From: CAVVMA01 sp963830715
GTDB lineage: Bacteria; Desulfobacterota; Binatia; Binatales; Binataceae
Reading direction: 5' to 3'
Length of the DNA: 64,000 nt
NCBI GenBank assembly: GCA_963830715.1
Contig: CAWHNS010000020.1
Span: 1-64,000, forward strand
Made by a program: the position numbers and the translations under genes. Shown piece after piece: positions 8,661 through 17,657 of the stretch (the stretch's first letter is position 1; each line of letters begins with the position of its first letter). A model generated the notes under the pieces. It did not search any database and was not told the DNA's origin. It saw only the letters and a list, made by a program, of their open reading frames with translations.

Positions 8661-9122
8661 TTGGAGGCTCGTTGGACGGCTCGTCTTCCTCGGCCGCGGC
8701 CATGATCTCCTCAGGCGCGTCGGGAATCTGCGCCGCGGCTGCGGCGGCGGCTGCCCGCTGCTCGGCCGCAGCGCGAGCTTCCTCGCCCGATGCTTGCGCG
8801 CTTCGACTTCGGCGCGAACCTTGGCGGCGTCGGCTTCCTGCTCGACCATCACGGACAGATAACGCAGGACGCCGTCGTAAAGTTTCAGATTGCGCTCGAC
8901 TTCGCTGACCGCGGCGGTGGGGGCGGTGTAGTCGAGCCGCACGTAATAACCCCGCCGCTCGTTGCCGATCCGGTAGGCCAAGCTCGCGAGCACCCCACTC
9001 CTCGGTCTCGATCAACTCGCCGCCGCCGGCGGTGACGATACCCTCGAAGCGCTTGATCGTTTCCTGGCTTGAGCATCACCCAAGTCGGGGCGAAGGATGA
9101 AGACAGTCTCGTAGCGCCGCAA
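8641..9122 (-). CDS. rpsF: 30S ribosomal protein bS6 (frameshifted)
   Basis: First gene of the operon. The TTG start at 9122 lies 8 bases after AAGGAGG and gives LRRYETVFILRPDLGDAQ, the normal bS6 N-terminus. The frame breaks near 9075 (before the part reading GELIETEEWG) and near 8990. After that, LAYRIGNERRGYYVRLDYTA and NLKLYDGVLRYLSVM complete the RNA-binding fold. Another shift leads to a long Ala/Glu-rich tail ending DEPSNEPPSGEQQD at 8641. The tail is longer than in most bS6 proteins. An essential gene with three breaks in 480 bp indicates sequence error in this part of the window. Confidence 0.88.
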
Positions 9123-9472
9123 ATCGCGGACCTCCTTGTGGATAAAGCCCCCGAAGGAGCAAGGAGCAAAAGGGTAAAGTAACATCCCGGCCCGCCGGTC
9201 ACAAGCAGGGGGCGAGCGCCGTGTCAAAACAAACATTGGAGGTGTCGCGGGCATAAACATTTGGAGATGTCCGCTTTGGGTGGTAGCGCCGAGCGATGGA
9301 AACCCTCGAGCGGCGAGTAAAAGTGCCGCACCGAAAAGTCCAGTCATGTCGCCCCGTTTGGTTCGGTAGTCTGAACGGACGATGCGACCGCGCAAGGGCG
9401 GTTGCGACCACTCCCGCAATCATGGCTACAATGTCAATGACTTGTGCAGGTTTCTGATTCGCGGAAGCTTTT
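9123..9472. other. intergenic region, ribosomal operon / meta-cleavage operon
   Basis: A 350-bp divergent intergenic region upstream of both rpsF (leftward) and the C-C hydrolase gene (rightward), so both promoters must be here. I see no RNA gene, no clear palindrome and no convincing small gene. Confidence 0.5.
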
Positions 9473-10294
9473 ATGACGACGCCGATTCCGGAAGGAAAAT
9501 ACGCTCGGACCGCCAACGGCCTGACTATCCACTATCACGAGGCCGGCGCTGGCGAGCCCGTGGTGTTCATCCACGGCGCCGGGCCCGGCGCGAGCGGGTT
9601 CAGCAACTTCAAGCGCAACTTTCCCTGGTTCGCGGATCATGGCTTTCGCGCGATCGTGCCGGACCTGCCGGGCTATGGCCTGTCCTCCAAGCCGGAGGAC
9701 GTGGCCTACACCCTGGATTTTTTCGTCGAGACGATTCACTCCTTTCTCCATGCGATTGGAATTCAGCGCTGCGTCCCGCTGGGCAATTCGCTCGGCGGCG
9801 CGATCGCCATCAAGTACACGCTCGATCATCCGCAATCGGCAAGCAAGCTTATCCTGATGGCGCCGGGCGGATTGGAGGACCTGCCGACCTATCTCCAGAT
9901 GGAGGGGATCCGGACGATGGTCATGGCGTTCTCGGCCGGCACGATGGATACCGACGCGATGCGCCGTGTGATGTCGCTGCAACTCTACGACCCGTCGCTC
10001 ATCACCGATGAGCTGTTGCACGAGCGGGTCGGCATAGCCGCGCAGCAACCGCGCACAGTGCTCTCCACGATGCGGGTGCCGAACATGGCCGCGCAGCTCG
10101 GCGAAGTCCGATGCCCGGTGCTTGGATTCTGGGGCACAAACGACAAGTTCAACCCGGTCGGCGGCGCGATGAAGATCGTCGAGGGATGCCCACAGGCGCG
10201 GGTCGTGCTGGTGAACCGATGCGGGCACTGGGTGATGGTCGAGCATCGCGACCTTTTCAACCGCACCTGTCTCGATTTCCTGCGCAACGGCTAG
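9473..10294 (+). CDS. meta-cleavage product hydrolase (alpha/beta hydrolase, BphD/MhpC-like)
   Basis: C-C bond hydrolase that would cleave the 2-hydroxy-6-oxo-dienoate formed by extradiol ring opening, giving 2-hydroxypenta-2,4-dienoate and a carboxylic acid. In 273 residues it has the oxyanion segment VVFIHGAGPGASGFSNFKRN, the nucleophile elbow GNSLGGA (Ser about 109), the catalytic Asp in FWGTNDKFNP and the catalytic His in NRCGHWVMVEH. The HGAGPGASG motif is typical of the BphD/MhpC/HsaD group. Its stop overlaps the GTG start of the hydratase by one base, so the genes are translationally coupled. No ring-cleavage dioxygenase is encoded in the window. Confidence 0.9.
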   Translation: MTTPIPEGKYARTANGLTIHYHEAGAGEPVVFIHGAGPGASGFSNFKRNFPWFADHGFRAIVPDLPGYGLSSKPEDVAYTLDFFVETIHSFLHAIGIQRCVPLGNSLGGAIAIKYTLDHPQSASKLILMAPGGLEDLPTYLQMEGIRTMVMAFSAGTMDTDAMRRVMSLQLYDPSLITDELLHERVGIAAQQPRTVLSTMRVPNMAAQLGEVRCPVLGFWGTNDKFNPVGGAMKIVEGCPQARVVLVNRCGHWVMVEHRDLFNRTCLDFLRNG

Positions 10295-11091
10295 TGGCGC
10301 TGGACGACCGCGCGATCCGCACGCTGGGCGACGAGCTCTACGCGGCGTTGCGCGCGCGCTCTACGCTCGCCCCGCTGACCGAGCGCCATCCCGGGATCAC
10401 GGTTGACGATGCGTATCGCATATCGTTGCGGATCCTCGAGCGGCGCACGCGCGACGGCGAGCGCGTGATCGGCAAAAAGATCGGCGTAACCAGCCGCGCG
10501 GTGCAGAAGATGCTCGACGTTCATCAGCCGGACTTCGGCTTCCTGACCGATGCGATGCGCTACCCTGATGGCGCCGCAATCAGCCTCGGCAAGGCCGGAC
10601 TGATCCAGCCGCGAGCGGAAGGCGAGATCGCGTTCATCCTCGCGCAGGATCTGGCCGGGCCGGGCGTGAGTCAGCATGACGTGCTGGATGCGACCGAAGC
10701 GGTGCTGGCGTGCTTCGAGATCGTCGATTCGCGTATCGCGGACTGGAAGATTCGGATCGAGGACACCGTGGCGGACAACGCGTCGTGCGGCGTCTTCGTG
10801 ATGGGCGACGGGCGCGTGGCTCCGAAGTCGGTCGATCTCGCCTCCGCGCGGCTCGATCTGTTCCGCAACGGGCAACTCACGGCGTCCGGCGTCGGTTCGG
10901 CCGTGCAGGGACATCCGGCCGCGGCGGTAGCATGGCTGGCCAATACGCTCGGCAAGTTCGGCATCCCCTTCCGCAAAGGAGAAGTCATCCTGTCGGGTTC
11001 GCTGGTGCCGCTGGTGCCGGCGCGCGCCGGCGATCGTTTCGATCTGACGATCGACTGCCTCGGAAAGACGTCCGTCCGCTTCACGGACTAG
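10294..11091 (+). CDS. 2-keto-4-pentenoate hydratase
   Basis: Hydrates 2-hydroxypenta-2,4-dienoate to 4-hydroxy-2-oxovalerate. The 265-residue protein belongs to the fumarylacetoacetate hydrolase-fold hydratases (MhpD/DmpE/BphH): VIGKKIGVTSRAVQKMLDVH, QPDFGFLTDAM, the metal-site region PRAEGEIAFIL, and later ASCGVFVMGD and GHPAAAVAWLANTLGKFG. The GTG start (VALDDRAIRTLG) overlaps the TAG of the upstream hydrolase. Intact frame; length matches the family's usual 260-270. Confidence 0.92.
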   Translation: MALDDRAIRTLGDELYAALRARSTLAPLTERHPGITVDDAYRISLRILERRTRDGERVIGKKIGVTSRAVQKMLDVHQPDFGFLTDAMRYPDGAAISLGKAGLIQPRAEGEIAFILAQDLAGPGVSQHDVLDATEAVLACFEIVDSRIADWKIRIEDTVADNASCGVFVMGDGRVAPKSVDLASARLDLFRNGQLTASGVGSAVQGHPAAAVAWLANTLGKFGIPFRKGEVILSGSLVPLVPARAGDRFDLTIDCLGKTSVRFTD

Positions 11092-11138
11092 CGCGCCGCG
11101 CGCTACTATCCACGAATCGCGTTGCGGGAGATGAAAGC

Positions 11139-12050
11139 ATGGGCAAGATCAAATGCGCCCTGATCGGTTCGGGCAATATCGGCACCGATCTGCTCTATAA
11201 GCTCAAGCGCAGCCCGCTGCTCGAGCCGGTCTGGATGGTGGGAATCGAGCCGGCCTCCGAGGGCCTCGCGCGTGCGCGCAGCATGGGCGTGAAGACCACC
11301 GACCGGGGCGTCGATGCGCTCATCCCGCACGTGAGGGAAGACGGCATCCAGATAGCCTTCGATGCGACCTCGGCTTACGTGCATCCGGAGAACTCGCGCA
11401 AGCTGAATGCCCTCGGGGTGATGATGATCGATCTGACGCCGGCCGCGATCGGCCCGTACTGCGTGCCGCCGGTCAATCTCAAGGCGCATCTTGGCAAGCG
11501 CGAGATGAACGTCAACATGGTCACCTGCGGTGGACAGGCGACGATCCCGATGGTGTATGCGATCTCCCGCGTGCAGAAAGTTGACTACGCGGAGATCGTC
11601 GCGACGGTCGCGTCGCGGTCGGTCGGGCCCGGCACGCGCAAGAACATCGACGAGTTCACGCGCACGACCGCGGGCGCGGTCGAGAAGGTCGGCGGCGCCG
11701 CACGCGGCAAGGCGATCGTCATCATCAATCCGGCCGAGCCTCCGATCATCATGCGCGACACCATCTACTGCATGACCGAAGAGCCGCCCAATCGCGAGGC
11801 GCTGATCGACTCGGCGCACGAGATGGTCCGGGAAGTGCAGAAGTACGTGCCCGGCTTCAGGCTCAAGAACGGCCCGGTGATCGACGGCCATCGCGTGTCG
11901 ATGTTCATGGAGGTTGAGGGCCTGGGCGACTATCTGCCCAAATACGCCGGCAACCTCGACATCATGACCGCCGCCGCGGTCCGCACGGCCGAGATGTTCG
12001 CCGATGAAATCGCGCGCGGCAGCCTCGTCCTGGCGCCGGTCGCCGCGTAG
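11139..12050 (+). CDS. acetaldehyde dehydrogenase (acylating)
   Basis: Converts acetaldehyde plus CoA and NAD+ to acetyl-CoA. In this pathway it forms a channelling complex with the aldolase encoded next. The 303-residue sequence shows the NAD-binding start CALIGSGNIGTDLLYKL, the catalytic cysteine in VNMVTCGGQATIPMVYAI, TRTTAGAVEKVGGA and IIMRDTIYCM. All are diagnostic of the MhpF/DmpF/BphJ family. The ATG at 11139 follows a GGGAG about 8 bases upstream. It is 47 bp after the hydratase and 15 bp before the aldolase gene, so clearly one operon. Confidence 0.95.
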   Translation: MGKIKCALIGSGNIGTDLLYKLKRSPLLEPVWMVGIEPASEGLARARSMGVKTTDRGVDALIPHVREDGIQIAFDATSAYVHPENSRKLNALGVMMIDLTPAAIGPYCVPPVNLKAHLGKREMNVNMVTCGGQATIPMVYAISRVQKVDYAEIVATVASRSVGPGTRKNIDEFTRTTAGAVEKVGGAARGKAIVIINPAEPPIIMRDTIYCMTEEPPNREALIDSAHEMVREVQKYVPGFRLKNGPVIDGHRVSMFMEVEGLGDYLPKYAGNLDIMTAAAVRTAEMFADEIARGSLVLAPVAA

Positions 12051-12065
12051 AGGAGAAGCACCATC

Positions 12066-13094
12066 ATGGATCTGCGCGGCAGGCGGGTGACGCTGCACGA
12101 CATGACGTTGCGCGACGGGATGCATCCCAAGCGCCATCAGATAACCCTCGACCAGATGAGGGCGATCGCCAGCGGCCTCGACGAGGCCGGCGTGCCGCTG
12201 ATCGAGGTCACCCACGGCGACGGGCTGGGCGGCGCGTCGATCAACTATGGTTTCCCGCGCCACTCCGACGAGGAGTATCTGCGGGCGGTAATTCCGCTCT
12301 TGAAGCGCGCCAAAGTCTCAGCGCTGCTGCTCCCGGGGATCGGTACGGTCGATCACCTGAGGATGGCGCGCGACTTGGGCGTACATACTATTCGTGTGGC
12401 TACTCATTGCACTGAGGCTGATGTCTCCGAACAGCATATCGGGCTCGCGCGAAAGCTCGAACTGGACACCGTCGGCTTCCTGATGATGGCTCACATGGCC
12501 GGCCCCGAGAAGATTCTCGAACAGGGGAAGCTGATGGAGTCCTACGGCGCCAATTGCATATATGTCACCGACTCGGCCGGCTACATGCTTCCCGATGACG
12601 TGCGCGCGCGGCTTGGCCCGCTGCGCGAGAAACTGGCGGCGGAGACCGAGATGGGCTTCCACGGCCATCACAATCTCGCGATGGGCGTGGCCAATTCGAT
12701 CGCGGCGATCGAATGCGGAGCCAATCGGATCGACGCCGCGGCCGCCGGCCTGGGCGCAGGCGCCGGCAACACCCCGATGGAGGTGTTCGTCGCAGTATGC
12801 GATCGGATGGGTATCGAGACCGGCGTGGATGTGTTCAAGGTCTCGGACGTGGCCGAGGATCTGGTGGTGCCAATCATGGACACGCCGGTCCGTATCGATC
12901 GCGACGCACTGGCGCTCGGCTATGCCGGCGTTTATTCGACCTTCCTGCTGTTCGCCAAACGCGCCGAAGCCAAATATCGTGTACCCGCGCGCGAGATCCT
13001 GCTGGAACTGGGCCGGCGCGGGATGATCGGCGGTCAGGAAGACATGATCGAAGACACGGCGCTAACAATGGCGCGCGAACGCGGCCTGATCTGA
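12066..13094 (+). CDS. 4-hydroxy-2-oxovalerate aldolase
   Basis: Class II, metal-dependent aldolase that splits 4-hydroxy-2-oxovalerate into pyruvate and acetaldehyde. It has 342 residues and a TIM barrel start VTLHDMTLRDGMHPKRHQ holding the catalytic R and metal-binding D of the HMG-CoA lyase-like family. The His metal ligands appear in GFHGHHNLAMGVANSIAAIE, with AAAGLGAGAGNTPMEVFVAV following. The C-terminal DmpG/MhpE communication domain is present. AGGAGAAGC precedes the start. Last gene of the meta-cleavage lower operon; its stop directly abuts that of the convergent gene. Confidence 0.95.
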   Translation: MDLRGRRVTLHDMTLRDGMHPKRHQITLDQMRAIASGLDEAGVPLIEVTHGDGLGGASINYGFPRHSDEEYLRAVIPLLKRAKVSALLLPGIGTVDHLRMARDLGVHTIRVATHCTEADVSEQHIGLARKLELDTVGFLMMAHMAGPEKILEQGKLMESYGANCIYVTDSAGYMLPDDVRARLGPLREKLAAETEMGFHGHHNLAMGVANSIAAIECGANRIDAAAAGLGAGAGNTPMEVFVAVCDRMGIETGVDVFKVSDVAEDLVVPIMDTPVRIDRDALALGYAGVYSTFLLFAKRAEAKYRVPAREILLELGRRGMIGGQEDMIEDTALTMARERGLI

Positions 13095-13961
13095 CTACAT
13101 CGCGTGCGCCCAGACTTTTGACGGATCGGTCTCCCACGGATAAACATGGACCATCCAGCCGAATAGCTGCGGATAGAAGCGCCCTCCGGCAGCATCGCAG
13201 TCGCCCTTGCTGACGATCGACCCTTTGGGGCCGAACTTCGTCCAATCGACCTTGGCCAGGTCCGCGCCTCTCTTCGGAAAGCAAAGATTGATGTGCCGAT
13301 GCCATTGCGCGACGCTCAGCGGAACGCGTTTGTCGATTTGATCCTCGCTGTCCCGCTTGGGTGCGGTGTACATCGCGCCCACCAACTCGGATCCGCCATC
13401 AGGCGTCGGCCGGTAGAGCAGCGACGTCGGCTGTGACGGATTGAATACAAAGGCGGCCTTGATCGCGTACCAATTTTTCGTGAAGTGGATTTCGGGCTGC
13501 TTTAATTCGGGATGGAACGGCTTGAAGCCGTCCTGCTCTGCGACGTGATAGTCCCGGTATTTCGCAAGCGCCGTTTTGAGCGTGTCGAGGAGGCTCTGGG
13601 CCCGAGCACGGTCTGCATCGTTGGCGGGACGCAATTTGCTCCAGGCCATGTGATCGCCCATGTGTCCCATCTCGCCCATGTTCATGGAGGCCATATTCGC
13701 CATGGAACCGGCGCCGCTCATCGATGCCATGTCCATTCGTCCGGAGCACATCGCGTCCACCATTCCGGGATCCATTTTGTCGAATTCGAACGCGCGCAGC
13801 CCGTAGCCGGCAACGACGCCCATCTTTGCCGCGCCGGCCGGAGCAGGGGCGGGTCCGGAGCCGCCTGACGCAGCATTCTGAGCAAAGGCGCCGCCGAATC
13901 CGATGAAGATGGCGAACGCGGCGGCGGTCCCGACCGAACGCGAGATGGTACGCTTGCTCAT
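13095..13961 (-). CDS. exported Met/His-rich protein of unknown function
   Basis: A 288-residue protein with a Sec signal (MSKRTISRSVGTAAAFAIFI, small residues around AFAQ). Next comes a Met-rich stretch at about 75-108 (MDMASMSGAGSMANMASMNM, then GEMGHMGDHMAW), of the kind that binds copper. The C-terminal part has many His, Cys and Trp (YHVAEQDGFKPFHPE, SVAQWHRHINLCFP, GWMVHVYPWE). The start ATG overlaps the stop of the upstream CoA-transferase in an ATGA, so the genes are translationally coupled. That is an odd pairing of a cytoplasmic enzyme with an exported, possibly metal-binding protein. Family not recognised; metal binding is inference. Confidence 0.75.
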   Translation of the reverse strand: MSKRTISRSVGTAAAFAIFIGFGGAFAQNAASGGSGPAPAPAGAAKMGVVAGYGLRAFEFDKMDPGMVDAMCSGRMDMASMSGAGSMANMASMNMGEMGHMGDHMAWSKLRPANDADRARAQSLLDTLKTALAKYRDYHVAEQDGFKPFHPELKQPEIHFTKNWYAIKAAFVFNPSQPTSLLYRPTPDGGSELVGAMYTAPKRDSEDQIDKRVPLSVAQWHRHINLCFPKRGADLAKVDWTKFGPKGSIVSKGDCDAAGGRFYPQLFGWMVHVYPWETDPSKVWAHAM

Positions 13962-16300
13962 TTGATCACTCCTCGATTTCGCAACTCCGCGATTCTCCCG
14001 GAATCGTAGCCCAGGTACTGAGACAGAATTTCGCCGGTATGCTCGCCGAGCATCGGCGCGGCGCGCGGGACGCTCGGCACGGCTCTGGAGAACTTCGCCA
14101 GCACACCGGTCTGCACGACCGGACCCCATTGCGAATGAACCACTTCCGCGAGCAGTTCGTTGGCTGCGATCTGCGGGTCTGAGAAAAGATCCCTGATGCG
14201 ATTCACGGGCGTGGCGGGAATCGCGGCCCGCGCGAGCGATCGCAAAGCCTCGTCGCGCTCGATGTTGCCGAAGAATTCCTCGAGCGCCGCTGCGAGTCGT
14301 CCTTTCGCCGATTCGCGCACCGCCTCGTCGTATGAGACCGCAGCGACCGCGGGACAAAGTCCGCGCATCGCTTCCCATTGGCGCGGCTCCGTGACGGACA
14401 CGGAGAGCGATCTTCCGTCGCGGCATCGATAGCATCGCGATAGCGCCGAGGGTCCCCGATACTCGGCCTCGCCATTCTCCATGTCCGGCCTGCCCTCGTA
14501 GAAGATGAACTCGCCGGCCTGGAACGCCATCGCGGCCTGCAGCAGCGAGGTCTCGCACATCTGGCCGCGTCCGGTCAGCTGCCGCGCGTGCAGCGCCAGC
14601 ACGCATCCCAGCGCGGAGAGCATCGCCGCGCCGTAGTCGCACACCGCGCACGTGAGGTACACCGGATGGCCGTGATGGCCGCCCTGCGCCGCCATCGCGC
14701 CGGATCGCGCCTGCAGCAGCGGATCGAAGCCGGGCAGATCGTAGCGCGGACCGCTGCTGCCGAAGGCCGTGACGGACATATAGATGAGGCGGGGATTCAG
14801 CGCGGCGAGCGTCTGATAGTCGAGGCCCAGCTTGCGCATCCGGCCTGGGCGCAGATTCTCGACCAGTATGTCGGCCTTCTTCGCGAGCTCGTGCACGATC
14901 GCGCGGCCCTCGGCGGAGTTCAGGTTGAGCGACAATCCGCGCTTGCCCTGGTTCCATCCGAGAAACGCGAGCGCGAGATGGCGCACCGAGTCGCCATGCG
15001 TGCTTTCCACCTTGATGACGTTCGCGCCCATTTGGGCGAGGATCATCGGGCCGTAGGATCCCGCGATGAAGCTTGCGAAGTCGAGCACCAGCACGCCGGC
15101 GAGCGGACCCTTGCCGCGCGATCCGATTTGCGATTCCTCGCGTGACGCGGCGCCGGCCTGCCGGTCGCGATCGCGATCGGCCGCCGCGATCGCGTCATGC
15201 GCGCGCACGCCCGAATCGATCGCGGGGGTAGGCCCGGCGATCCCGCCCGGCGTATCGTGCAGCGTGATCGGCACTCCCATCTGCACCGTAGGCCCGAGCA
15301 GCGGGTCGATGACCTCGCGGCGCATTCCCAAAAACCGCACCTGCTCATCGTCGATGAAGTCCTGGCGCGTGAGCACGGGAGCGCACGGGACGTCGCCGGC
15401 GGACAGAATGGTGAGCCACTCCTCGCGCGATCGGGTGCGCATCGTCGCTTCGAGAATGTCCTTCAGCGCCTGCCAATTCGGCTGGCATCCCCACGGGGCG
15501 CCCTCGAAGCGCGGGTCACTCACCAGGTCCACGCGATCGATAGCCAGCGCGAACTTGTTCCAGAAGGTCGTACTCCCGCATGCGACGAACAGATAAAGGC
15601 CGTCGCCGGCCTGGAACAAGCGGAAAGAAGGAATCGGCCCAAGCGGATCGTTCGATCCTTCCGCGTAAAGCGCGACGAGTTTTTCGTGCCGCATGATCGA
15701 GCCGGTCTGAAGCGAGAATGCCCCCGCCAGCAACGGCACCTCGATAAGCTCTCCCTCGCCGTTCCCGTTGCCGCGTGCGGTCAACGCCGCGACCGCCGCG
15801 ATCGCCGCGATCGCGCCCGCCGCATAGCTCACGGCCGGGAAGGTCAGCGGCGCCGGATCTCCACTGCGCGTAAATTGGTTGCCGGCGATTCCCCCGCGCG
15901 CCTGCACGAGGCCGTCGTCGCCGTCGAGATTCGCGTCAGGGCCGCGGCTGCCGAAGGGCGGCATGCTGACCACGATCGCTCGCGGATTCAGGGCCCGAAT
16001 CGACTCGTAGTCGAGGCCGAGCGCGCGCGAACGATCGGGCGTGTGGCCGGCGACAACTATATCGGCCCATCGGATCAGTGCGGCGACCTCGCCGCCGGCC
16101 GCCCTCGACTCGACGTCAATCAGTTCCGAGTGCTTGCCGCGATTGAGGACGTGAAAGTGCGGCGTGCCGCGTCGCGGATCGCCTCCCGGCGGTTCGACCT
16201 TGATCGTGCGCGCGCCATGCTCCGCAAGCAGCATCGCGGCGTACGCGACGCCCAGATGGGGTCCGAACTCGACCAGGTTAACGCCGTCGAGCGCCTTCAT
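13958..16300 (-). CDS. tandem-domain CaiB/BaiF (family III) CoA-transferase
   Basis: A 780-residue protein made of two complete family III CoA-transferase modules. Module 1 (about 1-380) starts MKALDGVNLVEFGPHLGVAY and keeps the catalytic-Asp region as DGDDGLVQARGG. Module 2 (about 395-780) starts LAGVLVLDFASFIAGSYGPM and has the canonical FGSSGPRYDLPGFDPLLQAR, where the Asp in GFD is the acyl carrier. Ordinary members are about 400 residues, so this is a genuine internal duplication or fusion. The enzyme would move CoA between acids. It lies 11 bp downstream of another CoA-transferase and is coupled to the exported gene. Substrate unknown. Confidence 0.9.
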   Translation of the reverse strand: MKALDGVNLVEFGPHLGVAYAAMLLAEHGARTIKVEPPGGDPRRGTPHFHVLNRGKHSELIDVESRAAGGEVAALIRWADIVVAGHTPDRSRALGLDYESIRALNPRAIVVSMPPFGSRGPDANLDGDDGLVQARGGIAGNQFTRSGDPAPLTFPAVSYAAGAIAAIAAVAALTARGNGNGEGELIEVPLLAGAFSLQTGSIMRHEKLVALYAEGSNDPLGPIPSFRLFQAGDGLYLFVACGSTTFWNKFALAIDRVDLVSDPRFEGAPWGCQPNWQALKDILEATMRTRSREEWLTILSAGDVPCAPVLTRQDFIDDEQVRFLGMRREVIDPLLGPTVQMGVPITLHDTPGGIAGPTPAIDSGVRAHDAIAAADRDRDRQAGAASREESQIGSRGKGPLAGVLVLDFASFIAGSYGPMILAQMGANVIKVESTHGDSVRHLALAFLGWNQGKRGLSLNLNSAEGRAIVHELAKKADILVENLRPGRMRKLGLDYQTLAALNPRLIYMSVTAFGSSGPRYDLPGFDPLLQARSGAMAAQGGHHGHPVYLTCAVCDYGAAMLSALGCVLALHARQLTGRGQMCETSLLQAAMAFQAGEFIFYEGRPDMENGEAEYRGPSALSRCYRCRDGRSLSVSVTEPRQWEAMRGLCPAVAAVSYDEAVRESAKGRLAAALEEFFGNIERDEALRSLARAAIPATPVNRIRDLFSDPQIAANELLAEVVHSQWGPVVQTGVLAKFSRAVPSVPRAAPMLGEHTGEILSQYLGYDSGRIAELRNRGVIK

Positions 16301-16310
16301 GATTCGTGTC

Positions 16311-17519
16311 TCATATCACGCGCGCTTCGCGAAGGCGCGCGACTTCCTCGACGGTATAGCCGAGCAGCTCGGTCAGCACGACTTCGGTATGGCTCCCGAG
16401 GCGGGGCGCCGGGCCGCGCGGATTTGCCGGAGTCAGGCCGAACCGAATCGGCATCCCGACCAGCTTCAGGGCGCCGAACTCCGGATGATCGTAGTCAACT
16501 ATGTATTCGTTCGCTACTATTTGTGGATCACCCGGAAGATCGGAAATTGAATTGACTATAGTGTATATCAAGTCGCCTGCCGATTTCAGAATCGGTAGCC
16601 ACTCGGCGCGGTTACGGATTGCGAAGGTGCGATCCAGAATGGCTATCAGCGGAGCCGCATTTTTCGTGCGCGACCGCGGATCGGAAAAGCGCGGGTCGCC
16701 GCCCAGTTCATTGAGGCCCAGCGCGCCGCAGAAATCCACCCAGTAGCGGTCCGACTCCGGCATCGCGAAGCAAATCCATTTGCCGTCGGCGCAGCGGTAG
16801 TGATTCCAGAGCGGATTGGCGGCCCTTTCGCGCGGGACGCGTCCGAACTCGCGGCCCGTCATCGTGCGCGACGCGACATTGAGGCGCTGCAACAGCGTGG
16901 TCGCGCCGAGCAACGAAGTGTCCACCTCCTGGCCGACGCCGTATCGATCCTGCGCCACGATTGCAGTGACTATTGCCAGCGCCAGCATGAGCGCGCCGGC
17001 TTCGTCCGCGATTCCGGCGCACACCGCGCCCGGCGGATCGTCGGGGCCGCCGACCGTCAGCATGATGCCGGAGCGCGCCTGGGCCATCAGATCGAACGAC
17101 GGCTCGCCGCGATCCGGCCCCTCGGGTCCATAGCCGCTCGCGTTCGCATAGATCAACGCGGGATTCCGGGCTCGCAGCGCGGGGTAATCGAGGCCGAGCC
17201 GCCCGGCGACGCCGACGCGGAAGTTCTGCACGAACACGTCGCTCTTCTCGACCAGCTTGAAAACGATCTCCTTTGCCTCGGGCCTCTTTAGATCCAGCGC
17301 GACGCTCTTCTTGTGCCGGTTGTTGCACTCGAACAGGTAATTCGGTACCGGCTTCTCGCGCTGACGAGGTGCGAGGATCCTGCGGCCGGGATCGCCTCCG
17401 TCGCGATCCTCGAGCTTGATCACCTCGGCGCCGAGATCGGCGAGCGTGGTGGTCGCGGCCGGACCCTGGTGCCAGATCGTCCAGTCTATTATCCGGATTC
17501 CCTTGAGCGGTGCGTCCAT
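16311..17519 (-). CDS. CaiB/BaiF (family III) CoA-transferase
   Basis: Single-module family III CoA-transferase of 402 residues. It starts MDAPLKGIRIIDWTIWHQGP, with LGAEVIKLEDRDGGDPGR, SVALDLKRPE, and the active-site stretch GPEGPDRGEPSFDLMAQARS containing the catalytic Asp. The ATG at 17519 is the conventional N-terminus for the family; an in-frame TTG at 17555 would add 12 unconserved residues. Divergent from the thiolase-like gene, with 138 bp between them that must carry both promoters. Together with the downstream tandem-domain enzyme it suggests activation of a carboxylic acid for beta-oxidation-like breakdown. Confidence 0.9.
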   Translation of the reverse strand: MDAPLKGIRIIDWTIWHQGPAATTTLADLGAEVIKLEDRDGGDPGRRILAPRQREKPVPNYLFECNNRHKKSVALDLKRPEAKEIVFKLVEKSDVFVQNFRVGVAGRLGLDYPALRARNPALIYANASGYGPEGPDRGEPSFDLMAQARSGIMLTVGGPDDPPGAVCAGIADEAGALMLALAIVTAIVAQDRYGVGQEVDTSLLGATTLLQRLNVASRTMTGREFGRVPRERAANPLWNHYRCADGKWICFAMPESDRYWVDFCGALGLNELGGDPRFSDPRSRTKNAAPLIAILDRTFAIRNRAEWLPILKSAGDLIYTIVNSISDLPGDPQIVANEYIVDYDHPEFGALKLVGMPIRFGLTPANPRGPAPRLGSHTEVVLTELLGYTVEEVARLREARVI

Positions 17520-17657
17520 GACCTCCGTCAATAGCACAAGTTCGAGCGGCTCCAATGGCCCGTGGAAGGTTTTTGCGATCGACTCGATTCAGTCAGGTGG
17601 GTCCGGTTTGACATCTGCTCCGGGAGTTGCCATGAAATTGCACGGTCGAACTTGCCG

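Noticed and set aside
7305..8993. A single 562-residue minus-strand ORF
   Set aside because: It is an artefact that strings together parts of rpsF, the SSB-like gene and the membrane protein through indels; each part matches a separate family.
11106..12263. A 385-residue antisense ORF opposite the acetaldehyde dehydrogenase gene
   Set aside because: Typical high-G+C antisense frame with no domain sense. The plus strand holds two canonical pathway genes.
13095..14957. A 620-residue minus-strand ORF covering the exported protein
   Set aside because: Its first half is a shadow of the CoA-transferase. The real start is the ATG at 13961 with a signal peptide and ATGA overlap.
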